A DNA stretch of 64,000 nt from Prunella strophiata (lineage: Eukaryota > Chordata > Aves > Passeriformes > Prunellidae). Where the stretch lies: positions 88,357,309-88,421,308 of the forward strand of contig JAZBQD010000015.1 in the NCBI GenBank assembly GCA_036583965.1, in the 5' to 3' direction. The notes beneath the pieces are model-generated. The model searched no databases and was not told the DNA's origin. It saw only the letters and a program-made list of their open reading frames with translations. This document shows positions 1 to 12,751 of this stretch, one piece after another (within the stretch, counting starts at the first letter, position 1; each line of letters opens with the position of its first letter). Position numbers and translations under genes: made by a program.

Positions 1-3000
1 GCTACTCATGCCTCCAGGAACATTTACCTACTCCAAACTGTAGCAGAAACTTGTAGAACTTCCCCTTGATACTGTGCCACCTATTCCTAGAGTAACGTTT
101 TTCATATGTGGTTTATTGAGGTGGGGGCCTCCTTCTGCCAGAGCCTCAGCTGGGTATATGGCCTGCAGTAACATACCATGAGATACAGATTTTTCTGGTT
201 CATGGACGCAGAGAATGCAGAGAATGCCAGTGTGAAATTACTGATACTTTTTAAAAAAGAAACTACAAAACAATCTTCTAGCACACACTTGGCAATTAGC
301 TTGTAAAACTGGTGCACTAAGTGCAGAGAGCTGCCAGTCTATTTCTATTCAGTAAAGAAACATTTTGCTGCAGCTCAGGGTGACAAGACAGGCCCTTGCA
401 TGTGTCCAGTTGTGCATCTGATGGATCAGCAGTCAGAGTGAGGCTAGAGATTAATTCCCTTGCCAGGAGTGCCCTCTGTCCAGATGATTTTCAGGGAAAA
501 GACAGTCTTCAAAGAGCAAAGATTTCAAATGACATTGAATTCTATTCAAAGGAGATTTATGAGCTAAAACCTGTGCTTTGAGTTACATTTGAAAACAAAC
601 TGTTGCCAGTGCATTTTCAGACCACGCTTTCCTCTCTGCAAAGGGCTGCACAAAGCAAATGAATGCTGACATAGCACACACTGAACTGACTCACTACAGC
701 TGTACTAATTGCATTCCCATACTCTGAGGGAACATTGTACAGGAATGTAATCCTATAAATTGCAGCCCACAATTTAAGAAGGATGTGAAGGTCTTCGAAT
801 GTGCCAGAAGAAGGTAGAAAAGCTGGTGATGTATACTGAAAGGCAGGTTCTGTGGGGAGTGGCCATGGGTTCATCTAGCTTGGAGAGAAGGTGGCCAAGG
901 GGTGACCTCATTGCTCACCACAGCTTCCTGAGGAGGGGAGGTGGAGAGGGAGATGATGAGTTCTCCCTGGGATCCAGTGACAGGATGCATATGAATGGCT
1001 CAAAGCTGTGTCTCTCAGGAAGGTTCAGAGCTGACATGAATAATCAGTTCTTTAGCAAGAGGGTGGACAAACCCTGGAACAGGCTTCCTACAGAGGTGGC
1101 CAATGCCCCATGCCTCTGTGTTCAGTTTTCCAGTCTTCCCTCACACCCCTCTTATAAACTGGAATAACACTGTTTCACATTCTGTCAGCAGGAACCTCCC
1201 CACACTCCCAAGACCTTTGATAGGTGATGAGAGGGGTCCTGCTCTAACATTTGCTAGCTCCTTCAGTATTCTTGGACAATTACAAACCAAGTTTGGTTTG
1301 TATCTCAGCTCTGTGGCCTGTCTCATTTCTACAGAACATTCCTAACCAGAAAAAGTGCAAAAAATAAACCTCCAGTTTTCCACATCACCTGTTTTGCACT
1401 TATACAAAGGATAGACTATTTATTTCTGGAAATCTGAATTTAGATCTAGAGATGTTCATAAAACCTCTTACATAATGATATTGCAGGACTTAGCAAGTGC
1501 TTGTAGCAGTACTGATATTCCCAAATCAGTAGAGAGGAGGAGGCAAATTCTAAAGTCCTTACTTAGTATATCTTTTATTCAAATGTAACTACTGCTGAAG
1601 TCAGCAGAAGGGTACCCAGGGAATACTGGGCAAGGCCTGTTCTCCACTTACTGATTTCTGACTCCTATTTCACCATATATTTATTTTTACTGAATTTTGC
1701 TTCCTCCTTTTATTAGCTTGAAACAGCTGACAAGCCACCACCTGAAGCACTTATAAAAACAATGATAATATCAAGCAGCAATATGTGGTCTATGATACAG
1801 GACCACTTAACTTTGCTCAAAAGAGCATGATATTGATTAAAAATAAAATAAAACAGAACAATCAGGAAATAAAGAATATATAATAGGCACAGTGTTTCAG
1901 CTAAGTGCTGCTTCCTTTCTGCTTAGTGGCAATTTGTTATACTAAGTGCTGTACATTCCAAGGTAGGGGTGATGGAGAGTGTGCCACTTAGGACATGAAG
2001 GAAAGCAGTTTACCTCTGGAAGGCAGATGACCACCTGTGCTGCATTGACACACACCACAGTACAACTTGGTGAAATATTGGAATGCATTCAAAAGATTCA
2101 TAAATAGGAAGGAGCAGGTATTCAAGTCAGTGATTCCATGAGATTTGGGATCAAATATGAATCTAACTTAAACAGCAGTGATCTCCTTATTAGCAGAGCA
2201 TAGAGGGTTGTCAAACTGTCTCTTTAGAAACGTTAACCAGACGTTTACTGTTAAGTTACTGCTAGAAAATGTTGGAACTGCATATGTTGGTTCAAAATGC
2301 TCATCCTAGCAGGGAAAAGCACTTATGTCCCCAGCATACATTTTTTCCTGGAATGCATGTACACACATCACTGATTTCTGTCTTTTTGAATCTGCAGATC
2401 CTTAACAAATTTTCAAGGAAGACGTGGAGCTCTACACAGCAGACTTCAACCTGCCAATGAGAGGCTTGCTTCTTTTACGTATCTTTTGCAGACCTCAGAG
2501 AGCACAAAAAAAAACACTATCAGAGAGGCATAGCTATCTATATGGGAAGAGACCCCAGTATACCAGCTGAAGGGAAATCAGTTTACTCAAATCCAACTGA
2601 ACTCTGCTTTACTGAAACCAATGCTTGCCTTACCACTGATAACAGCAGGACAGCTGAATTGAGACAAAAGGGCTTTTGAAGTCCCCACTGGTATGGTAAA
2701 GCCAGAATACTTCAACTTAAAAAAAAAAATCTGAAAAGATCAATATAGAAAGACTGAGACTACAGAAATGAAACCCTCTTAAAATTAACTCAAAAGAATG
2801 GAACACAATTGGAAGGTGCACTGTGAAGTCACTATGAACTTGGTCGTGTGTTTACACAAGTAGTTGGGGAACAAAGCAATTGGTGCAAGTATTGTGATGC
2901 AAGTGATGTACCATCACTCAGTATGAGGGTTCATTCCAGCCCTATCCAGGATGACTGAACTGTGGGTCAGCCCTGAGGAAAATCCTGGCCTTAGAAAAGT

Positions 3001-6000
3001 CAAACAGTTTCCCTACTGACTTTAATGAGATCAAGATTTTACCTAACAGGATTATAAAGACTATGGCTTCTCTGACAGAGATACAAAATTAGTGAACACA
3101 TAGGGCAGTGCCTCTGAATTTCAGTCAGGCATTTGATACTGTGCCTCATGAAAGCCTGCTATAAATATCAACTCATACTGCCTAAGACAGGAACACTGCT
3201 GCACTGATTGAAAGCTGCTGGCAAATGGCAATGGATCGAGCTGGGGAGAAGTGTCTATGACAACAGTTCTCAAACTTTCTTCTTGTATCCTAGAGGAAAG
3301 CACAGTCTGTGCCTCCACATTATCAGGAAGACGGCCAAAGGACACTTTCCACCCACGAAATAAGGGGTGCTTAACCATGAGATAGAGATGCCTTTGCAAG
3401 GCTGAGCTATACCCAGTGGGTGCTTGCACTCAGTACTGTGCCTGACCTGAGACAGGCTGAGCAGCCCCTGTTCTGAGATGTCAGCCCTGGTAGACATGCC
3501 ACGACTGAATTTACTCTGGTGTGTGTTCCAGGGATGAACTGGGAGTAGTCTGCATGGTTTTCTCCGACTGAATCCTGCCTCCTATTCTGCCTCCAAGGCC
3601 CAGAAAAGTTCTGCTACTGACTTCCAAGGAGGAGCAACAATTTCTGGCTCCTGCTGTTTCCCTCTGCTTCTGATTTGCAATTCCACTTGTCTCCTTCTCT
3701 GGCCCACATCTTGTGGGTGCTACTGTATCTCCAAGTGTGCTCCTGCCTCAGTCTTCTTCCTGCCACACTCCCTGCTCTCCACAGGGTTGCTCTTCCTATA
3801 ACGAACAGAGGAATAGCATGAAAAGAAAAATTCAGGATAAAAACTAGGCAAAGCTTGCTGGCAAAGATAACTTCGCTTATAAACAGACTTTCAGGGTGAT
3901 GGAATAACCCTAAAGTCTACAATTAAACTAATAAATAAGTACTATGCAACCTGTAATATAAAGGCTCTGATCCTCCATCATGACTAAACGTTTTCTTTAG
4001 CTCAACTTGAGCAAGCAAGCACAACTGATGCACTATAACACTGCACAACAGCAAAACACCCCAACGGGTGATCCTCCTCAGAATCTTCTGGGAGGCACCT
4101 GTGGGACACTCAGAAGACTTCAATATTCCTTCTTCCCCCATTCCCAACCTGATGAGTGATTTAAGATAAGTCATGTTGTACCTTTGTGCCCGCTGTTTGT
4201 CTTCCCTACCCTTTGTGTTCCATGGAGAAACTGATCTTCTTTGTAAATTAATACAAAATGCAGTAGTGAAAAAGCCTTGTGTCAGAACCAGGCAGAAGAA
4301 ATAAGGTAATGTGATTATAAAAGTAAGTATTTAAAAAGACAGAAACATGCATTTGAAAGGTTGTTACACAAGAGACATCCTCCATCTGCAGGGGAGTATT
4401 GGCCACAGAGAGTACTACATTAACCACAGTTGCTTTGCACATCCCCTTTCAGCCTCAGAGCTGAACCCATTACGTGGCCCCTGGGAACACACATTCCCTG
4501 AGATCCAGGGTTGGGTTACTGTTATGTATTGCACTGCAGCTGACTGTGGAATGAATAGTCATGCTGAGGAAAGCAAACAAGGTCCTGGAGATCACTTTCA
4601 GCTATGAGAAAGCTTCTTTATTTTTATACCTCCTATTTAACTGCTAACTCTTTTGTTTGAAAGCCCCAACAGCAGAGAACATACTGCAGGCATAGCACAG
4701 ACACACCAAAGCAGTCAGAACAGGTAGCAGCAGGACATGTCTTCCAGATTACCATTAAAAGGAGCCTAAGCCAGCTCCTGCATTTCAGCCAGGAACAGCT
4801 TCAAAAGGCCATTTTGGCACAGAATGTGAATTAATTTCAGGGTAGAGGTGGGTGTCTAGTTGAATCAGAGACCCTCAGGGACTGAACAGACTCTGGAGAC
4901 TTTGGAAAACTGAAGGTTTTTGAACACCCCAAGTTTGTTAGCATGCTTTTAGGAGTGGAAATTATTGCTGTGCAGAGATGAAAAACATAAGCCATATTAA
5001 GTCACATTCAGATAAAGGAGCTACAATCAAAGAAGGCAACTGAACAGCTTAGAGTTGTAAATGTGCTCAAGCAGGTGGTGCTGTCAGGACACTGAGATCT
5101 GAAGTAACAATAACTTTAGCCACCAAAGCAGAGATAGCTAGCAAGGCAGCTGAACAGATGTGGAAGGTGGATGAGACCGGCCTAAGAACCCTGCACTAAA
5201 ATCTGGTCTTGATATCTTTGACATTGACCTTCTCTGCCTTCTGGGGAATTCATCTTGGTTGAGTTCCTTCCTCAGTCAGCAAAGTCAGCGATCTGTGGGG
5301 AGGTGGAGGAGGGCATGACACACAATTTTCTTTCCACTCCTGACAAAGATCATCTTTGGCTTTAACTATGTGCTTTAAGTTCCCTCCCACAACTCTTCAA
5401 AGACAAAGACACTGGAGCAATCATGTCACTAGGGACAATACTTCAGATCCAAAGCAAGGAAACAGCTTCTTCCTTCACTGCAGTGGACATGAAGCAGAAA
5501 GCTCAGAAGGCCCACATTTATCATTTCATAGTTCCAAAATCTCTCTCTCCAAAGCCATGGGAAATATGACCATAAAATGGTTCCCACCTCTCCTGGCAGC
5601 TGTTGAAGAATGCCTATTCATCAGCCTATGATAACACAGAATCCAACAAGCCTTCCAGCTCACTTCAGTTTTCCATCATTCCAAAGCAAAAACACTGCCT
5701 TCCTCTGACATGGGAGAAAGGAATGCATCCTCTTCTGAGCTGCTTGAACACATTATTCTCTATTGAACCAAGGGAGAATGCACACTTAGGAACATTCTTA
5801 CTTCACATTTACTTTACATGCATGAAGCTTTATCTGTGGCATGGGAAAGCAGGCAAGTGTTGCCTAAACATATGATTTTTTGCTGCACTGGCTTGAAGAA
5901 AGGCTGGTAACCTCATTACAGATCTGCTGCTTGTTTGAGGATTTCTGCTATTCTCATGGAAACAATTCAGACACATTTCTTCAAGAGCCCTGGGAAAGCA

Positions 6001-6613
6001 GCAGTAGCGCTCTTCTGCTAGAGTTCCATGTCCATGTAAACACTCTATTTTTGACACAAAAGGGCTCAAGGAAGCATGGAATTAGCACTCTTAGATAGTA
6101 AACATCACAGGAAGCACCATGAAAAGCCCCAGCACTGACCATTTTGCTCCCTGATAATGCTGTTCACAACTGCCCAACATCCCTCTCATTCTTATCACAG
6201 GCAAGGATCAGTCTGCATTGATCTGTCTTCAGAGTGATCTAACAATCACTGGCCCCAGCTGGCCAGAAATGTTGGCACATTCTCACAGCAAACCTCTGCT
6301 TGGAATCACCAAAATAAACCTATACACTTAATGATTAGAGATCTCATCTAGTGTGGGAAGGAGGACATGAGTAGGAAAAGAACTGGATCTACCCAGTCCT
6401 CCATGCCAACTTACTCAGACAGCTGTATCAGAGCACACACTAAACATTCCCACAGAGATCATCAGCAATGGATGGATAACACCAAACTGTTATTAAACAC
6501 CCTTCCTTGCTTCCCTTCCTTTTCTAGCTTCTGGTGCCTACCAGTCAAACTCTAGGTCCTGTTCCTGCACAGAATTCACACACACACACCCTCCACCCTT
6601 TCTACACACTTAC
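1..6613 (-). other. GMPR: GMPR intron 4, right-hand part
   Basis: This stretch lies 3' of the exon 4 donor. It contains no segment matching the remaining GMPR protein, so intron 4 extends past the left edge. It is AT-rich with one clear CR1 fragment near 0.9-1.1 kb and small simple repeats such as (CA)n near 6580. The short open frames are not conserved-looking. Confidence 0.75.
880..1125 (+). mobile_element. CR1 LINE fragment
   Basis: The segment reads like the 3' coding region of avian CR1 elements: GTGACCTCATTGCTCACCAC, then CTTCCTGAGGAGGGGAGG, then GAGGGTGGACAAACCCTGGA, then AACAGGCTTCCTACAGAGG. It is truncated and degenerate, in the + orientation, antisense to GMPR within intron 4. Assigned from memory of the family consensus; boundaries are approximate. 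Confidence 0.75.
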
Positions 6614-6788
6614 CATAATGGTGTGATGTGGGAACAGGGCACGGACAGACTTCACAAACTCCACAAAATACTCTGAATAGCCGTTTGCCACATCCAGGAC
6701 AGATGTATTTGATAGCTGGAATGGCCTCCAGAATACTTGTTAACTTTTTCAAATCATCTTGTCCACTACCTGAGCTTGCTGCTACATG
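6614..6788 (-). CDS. GMPR: GMPR exon 4, with a one-base frameshifting insertion
   Basis: The exon runs from acceptor TTTTAG|CATGTA, preceded by a T-rich tract, to donor TATG|GTAAGT. Observed length is 175 bases, but 58 conserved codons need 174. The frame reads [12 protein letters not shown] to KYIC, then resumes one base later as [12 protein letters not shown] and ends HHTIM. The extra base is a C on the coding strand (G at 6697/6698 on the + strand), directly before the codons for Leu128 and Asp129. Both splice sites are normal and both halves match the family closely, so this is probably an assembly indel. Confidence 0.94.
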
Positions 6789-9700
6789 CTAAAAAAAAAA
6801 AAAACAGAGAGAACAAAACAGAGTAGTAGGTTGCAAAAACTGAAATAAACACACACAATTTGTATGTCTTTTCCTGCATAGTCTTGGCAGGACTTGTGCT
6901 GGTAACTAGTGAAAAATCACACTATGTAATATGAAATAAATACCTTCCTGGGAAAATCAGTGGGCTATTTCTGTCTAGTTTAAATTATATAAAAGAGAAG
7001 GAAATTAGCTTTCTAGCATTCATTCACAAGTGGATTGTCACAGGCATATATAATCATCTGAGATCAATCAAGGTTCAGCCATACTCATATTAACATGAAC
7101 ACAGGATGAAGCCCTAACTTGGTATATTTCCAGGAAGTTAGGCAAAATTTGGGGCACTGTCAGAGAGTAAAATATGGGTCTTTAAGTTCACCAAGCACTC
7201 CTGTGATCTACAGAATCACAGAATAATTTTGTTCAGAAGGTCCTCTGGAGATTTTGTAGTCTAATCCCCTTTCTCAAGCAAGGTCAGCTACCATTGAAAA
7301 CAAGCAGATTGCTTCTTCCTTTGTCTTCCAGCGAGTTCTTTCCAAAAGAAAAATAGTTTCCACTGCTGTTGGCCTACAAAACCTCTGCAGAAATCCAAGG
7401 TCACACCACAAGTCAGTATTTAATCACTAGGAATAGGAGATCCTATTCCAGTCATTATGTACCACAAATAAGCTAAGTTTGGAAGTGTTCAAAGGACATT
7501 CCTGGGACCACTTTCTGCCCTAGGGTGGCATGTAAGTAATCCTGATTGACCAAAGTGCTAGGCTCACTTTCAGACAACTATGTAATCAATAGTCTTTATA
7601 ATATAATTCTGAAATGTGCCACAGGTAAAGATACAATACAGCTGTGTGGTATTTTTTTCTATACACAGAAAGATCAAAAACTGCACTCAACTTTGAGCAG
7701 GAAGGGGAGATGCCCAGGCACACTTACAGTGCCTCTACTGGTAGAGGGGCCTGCCAGAAGAAAAGAAGTCTGAATGTGAGAAAGTCACAAATTAAGTCAA
7801 TGTTTAAATCTACTAGATATAATGGCTCAGGCTAGGACCCTATGAACAAGTGGGATAGCACAGCCAGGAATAGCACAAAGTGAACTCTGGTGCAAGAAGG
7901 TAAGTGGAGGACACACAAGCTCTGACAACTTTCAGTGCTCATCCCTGCCTGGGTCCAGCACCTAGGTCCCTCCAGCCTGCAGACTCCAGATCCACTTGCA
8001 CTCCTGATGGCAAAGACTTTGCCTGGCACAAGGGTGTGCAGGGCCAGCCTGTGGTTGGGTTACTTGAAATTATTCACATTGGTGCACTACCACAGCTCCC
8101 AACAGCAACAGAAGCACAGCACTCATACCTACTCCTAAGTATTTCCTTCTTCTTAGTTCAGGATACTTCTCTGTTTCCATGCCAGGCATATACAAACTTT
8201 GCTTTTTTGCATCTCAATATAAGCACTTTCATAATGGACTCACATAGCCGTTCTTTTAAATCAGGACAAGCCACTTCCCTTGATGAATTTAAGAACAGCA
8301 AATATCTTCATTCCCCGAAACCTCACTTGACAACAGTATTCCCTAGAGACTCCAGTGTATGTGAGTTCAGAACAAAGCAATAAACCATAATAATTTACAG
8401 TAGAAAAATGTACCTCAAGGCATTCTGGGTGATTGGCAGCAAACAGTTTCCATTCTTCCAGAGAATAATGCTTGTGAATTGCAGTGAACATTGCATGCTA
8501 GCAAAAAACCAAGAGAACTGATATTAACGTCTGAGTTAGTAATTTTTCCCTCAGCTGCAAAATAAGGCATTAGAAAACCCCCTTTTAAGTATAGGCTCAT
8601 CCTGCTTGGAAGAAACAGTAACAGTGAATAACAGACCAGGCAACTATAAACAGCTCTTCAAAAGCAACTTGGCATACTTAGCCAACCTTTCAGGACCAGG
8701 TTTATCATATGTTTCATTAAGCTACTGTCAGTATTTTGAATGTGACAGAGCCTCATTAACTTAGAAAGTGCTGCAGCTCTATCCCATAACCTACACTTTC
8801 AAAACTTGTCAGCTAATTTTTTTTTCTGGCAGGGAGCACAAAGGAACCTCAAAAACTAAGCTCCAGAAATTCTACCTGAAGCTGAGCTACACCCAAGATG
8901 GAAGCTCCCCAGTATGAAAGCATCTCCACAGAAATTTCCTTGTATCAGGAGCCCTGTTTGTGGTAAATGTGCTGTTATAAAAGCATACCTCCTTTTGCTT
9001 ATTCTGGAGTTTTAAACTCAGGCTCCCCTGTTCTCTCACAAATTTAGCTAAAAATCAACACAGGCTGCTTACTCTTACCCAGCAGCTTCCCAAATGCTCC
9101 CTTCTGTTGCAGAAATGAGAGTTAAGACTTACTTTTGCCATAACCACAGCCATTTCAAACGTCCCCACAGTGTCCATGTTTGCCACTATAATGGGAATTC
9201 CTGTGTATGTCTGCTTGGAGTTACGGAAGGTGAAGGTGCGCGTGAGGTCAACCTGCAGTGAACAGACATGCATTCTTTTAAGTAACTGATTGTAATCTTA
9301 CACCAGTTTTGCCACAGATTTCAGATACAGCACGTTTAGACACAGCTTCTCCATTTTCCTCACATCTCCTGTTCTGTTTGCTCCACTATTACATCATTAA
9401 TTTCTTTTTTTTTTTTTTTTACAATTCTGCCTTCCAAACAAGAAAAAAATTTAAAAGAATGTTTTCTGTGTTAAATAGAGCTCTTACTTAAGAAAAATAA
9501 TCAAAATAAAATTATAAAAAAGAAAACGAGCAAGGCAGAAGGGCTTGGAAAGAAAGGACAATGAGGACTCTGGGTTATTGTATACAGAAGTAATCTCAGT
9601 TGTTTGTATTGCTGCCTGAGAAACTCAAGTTGGAATCCTAACTCCAAAGAAGTCAGAATTGCAACTCCCTCTGTCTCCAGGGCATAGAGGACTTTGTCAC

Positions 9701-10005
9701 AGTCTTCAAGATAAATGACAATATAATAAAGTATGCTCTTTTGGTCACAGTTACCAGCACGCTTGCCATACAATATGAACAATCATACCTTGCCTTGCTA
9801 AACCAAGAAGCTGCTAGTTTCTAAGTTAATGTCTTAAAACTGTATCCGCCTTCACCTTCACAGTTATTTCTTCTTCTGCACCTTAAAATGATCACAGTAA
9901 CACCAGGCATTTTTTCCTTACATCTGCAAGAGGTATTACCAGATTAGATCAGTTCCCACTGGCCTACCTAGGACCTTCCTACCTACGGGAAAAATGCACA
10001 AAAGG

Positions 10006-10042
<37 letters not shown>

Positions 10043-12713
10043 CATGACTATGCTCTAAGATATTAGCTTAGTCTCTAGTGAAAAAGAAGGCTATTTCAGT
10101 TTCTACTAATCCTCCCTGCAACTTTAACCCAATATTTGGAGACCTGAACTAAACTGAAGTCCATCACGAGAAAGAAAGCAATAGAAAAAAATACATGATT
10201 TTTTACTATTCAATTAGAACACATTTTGAGCACTTCCAAATTGCAGGCTAGATTCTGACTAATATTGTGAAGGATTTATTACTGATTGGTATAAGAGAAT
10301 ATCTTGGTGCCTTACTGATAAACTGTGAATCAGGTTCTCCTATAAGCTTGTAAGTAAAGGGTCACTTTAGTGAACAAGCTAAGATATATCTTAATGGAGA
10401 CTCCCCTTTCACCCATTTACTATCAGAGGTCTAATTCTCCAGACATCACCGATGACAAAACATTCTTTAGCTGCAGCTAACATTCAAAAACAGTATGAAG
10501 AAGACAGATACGAAACAAGTATGAGAATTTAATTTACTTTACTCCCTCTTAAACACAATGTATTAACTAGAACCAAGGGCAGGGGGACATGAAAGTACCC
10601 CTACAACCAATTCCACACAGATGCCAGTACCAGAACCACTGCCCTGCAGTTTTACAAAGGAAAAACATTTCTTTCAAAGGAGCTCCAGAAAGAGAGCTTT
10701 TCCAGAAGAAGAGTTACGTTTCAGAAAAGACACCAAAATACTGCAAAACAGACACAAGACAAGGCAAGAACTTGCCTTGTAATTTTTTTAGTTCTTCACA
10801 CCTTTAGCCTCTCCAATATCCCATAGCAATAAGACAATTAATACATTGCATAAAAACTATGACCTTTGCCTGGTAAAAACATTCAGTGCTTTTTCTTGTT
10901 TTATGAGAGACAATCAACAGCCACTACTCAGTTTCACCTTTTCCATTCCACTCCTCACTTTATGGACTTTTGGTATATCCTCCACAGCTGCTTCTTCTCC
11001 ATACTGAATTATCATGTTATATTTAGGTTTTTCCTCATGTGGAAATCAGTCAACACTGCTGATCATGCTGGCTGCCACTCTCTCTACCTATTTTAGCAAA
11101 CTGTGCTGCTCTTGTGGACATACTTAAATTTAAAAAATTTAAATAACAACTTCCTACAGGACACTTGTCTGTTGAACTTGCAATGGACAGAGTGCATGAG
11201 CAAGCCCAGCCAATGCAAGAAGAGGCTATGTGAGTACCAAGACTCCACAGACAGATAATGCTGCTCCCACTCCCACCCTTGCTCTGACCAATTTTGGTAC
11301 TTGAACTCAAGCATCAGATTTTCTGATATCTTTTCAAAAAGAGAAAGCAACCATGGAAAATTAAGACAGTGCAAGGAACCAGAAACAAGTACCAACACAG
11401 CAAACCTACAAGAAGATCTGCAAACATCCCAAACTGTCTCTCTAGGAAGCTGACTTAACTCTAGTCACTGCATAAAAAGCTATCCTTGCGCAAAACGAGG
11501 CATTCACACCAGAGAAGCAGACACTTCCTGATATAAGCTTCAAAGCAGCAGCTTGCTGGGTAACAGGCACTGTAGTATGCTGCCTCTGTTCCTCTGCCAG
11601 AACTATTTATTTATATTCTTGTTTTGAAGCAGACTGGGGCTGTCCATTTCAGATCTGGCTCTCGCAGACTCTGTTTATCCCTGTTGCCACAGCCTCAGTG
11701 ATGGTGTCCAATTTCTTAACCTTCATCGGTTTTCACTGACCCCCTCATGACACGCACTTTTTCTCATCTGCAATGTTTTAACAGTTCATCAGAGCCACCC
11801 GTTACAACCCTGCCATATCAGCTCATGTTCCTCCTATCGTTTTCCCTTCCCAGCAGCCCTTCCTTCCACAGCCTGCACCCTGCTAAATATACAAAACGCT
11901 GCACTTGAAGGAGCCATGTGCCTGCCACTCGCTCGGTGGAGCACAGCTCCACCTGTTTGCCAGGCCGGCACAGTGAATTTTAAGGAGGGATCCATAGGTC
12001 CCCAAGCAAATGGTTCCAAAGTCCCCAGAGGCTTTATGTGCAGTAATTGCACACAATGAGGAGTTACTCGGCTGGGACACTGTTCATCATAAATTAAAAA
12101 TTACTTGCCAGAGATCAACCTTCTACTGAGAGGGCCTCTCACACCTTATGATAGCAAAGAGGTTTTGCTCAGTTGCTGCCCTCAAAATCCCTGGCCATAG
12201 GCTTATAGTAAACACAGACTCCCTCTTTCACTTTCCCTTTCTACCTCAGTCTCACTCGTACAACTCCATGTCCCCTGGAGAAAATCTTAATCCTCTTTTC
12301 ATCACCCAACACAACATAATTCCTTCTTTAGTCAAACTAAATCCTTTGTTGACCTTGGGGTTATGTGGGGTAAACGAGAAAGCACCTTCGATCCTGAGGC
12401 AGCCATTTTTTTTTTTTTTTTTGTGGATGCAATCGATCCTTATGGGATTGATTTCCCGGGGTCTTTCCCGATCCCTGACGAGAGAGAACCACAGAACTGT
12501 TCCGGCTATCAGTGGCCAGCAGGCACGCAGAGCCCCAGGGGACTCCAGGGCTCTACACACGCAGGTCACACGGGGGTCAACCCAAAAGGGTGAAACGCAC
12601 CCCTCGCCCCAGGTTTGATGTGACTTCCCTCAGTACCCCCCATGACGGGGTCCCAGCCCGGGGCATCCTGTGCACTGAGAAGCGCTCCCCAACGTCTTCG
12701 CGGGTTTTTATTA

Positions 12714-12751
<38 letters not shown>

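Noticed and set aside
3115..3170. Possible CR1 reverse-transcriptase relic (GGCATTTGATACTGTGCCTC)
   Set aside because: Only one short motif fits and the sequence on either side could not be followed along the CR1 consensus.
6614..6788. Programmed frameshifting or editing as the explanation for the extra bases
   Set aside because: No slippery site or conserved recoding is known for GMPR or MYLIP, and three unrelated sites in two genes argue for sequence error.
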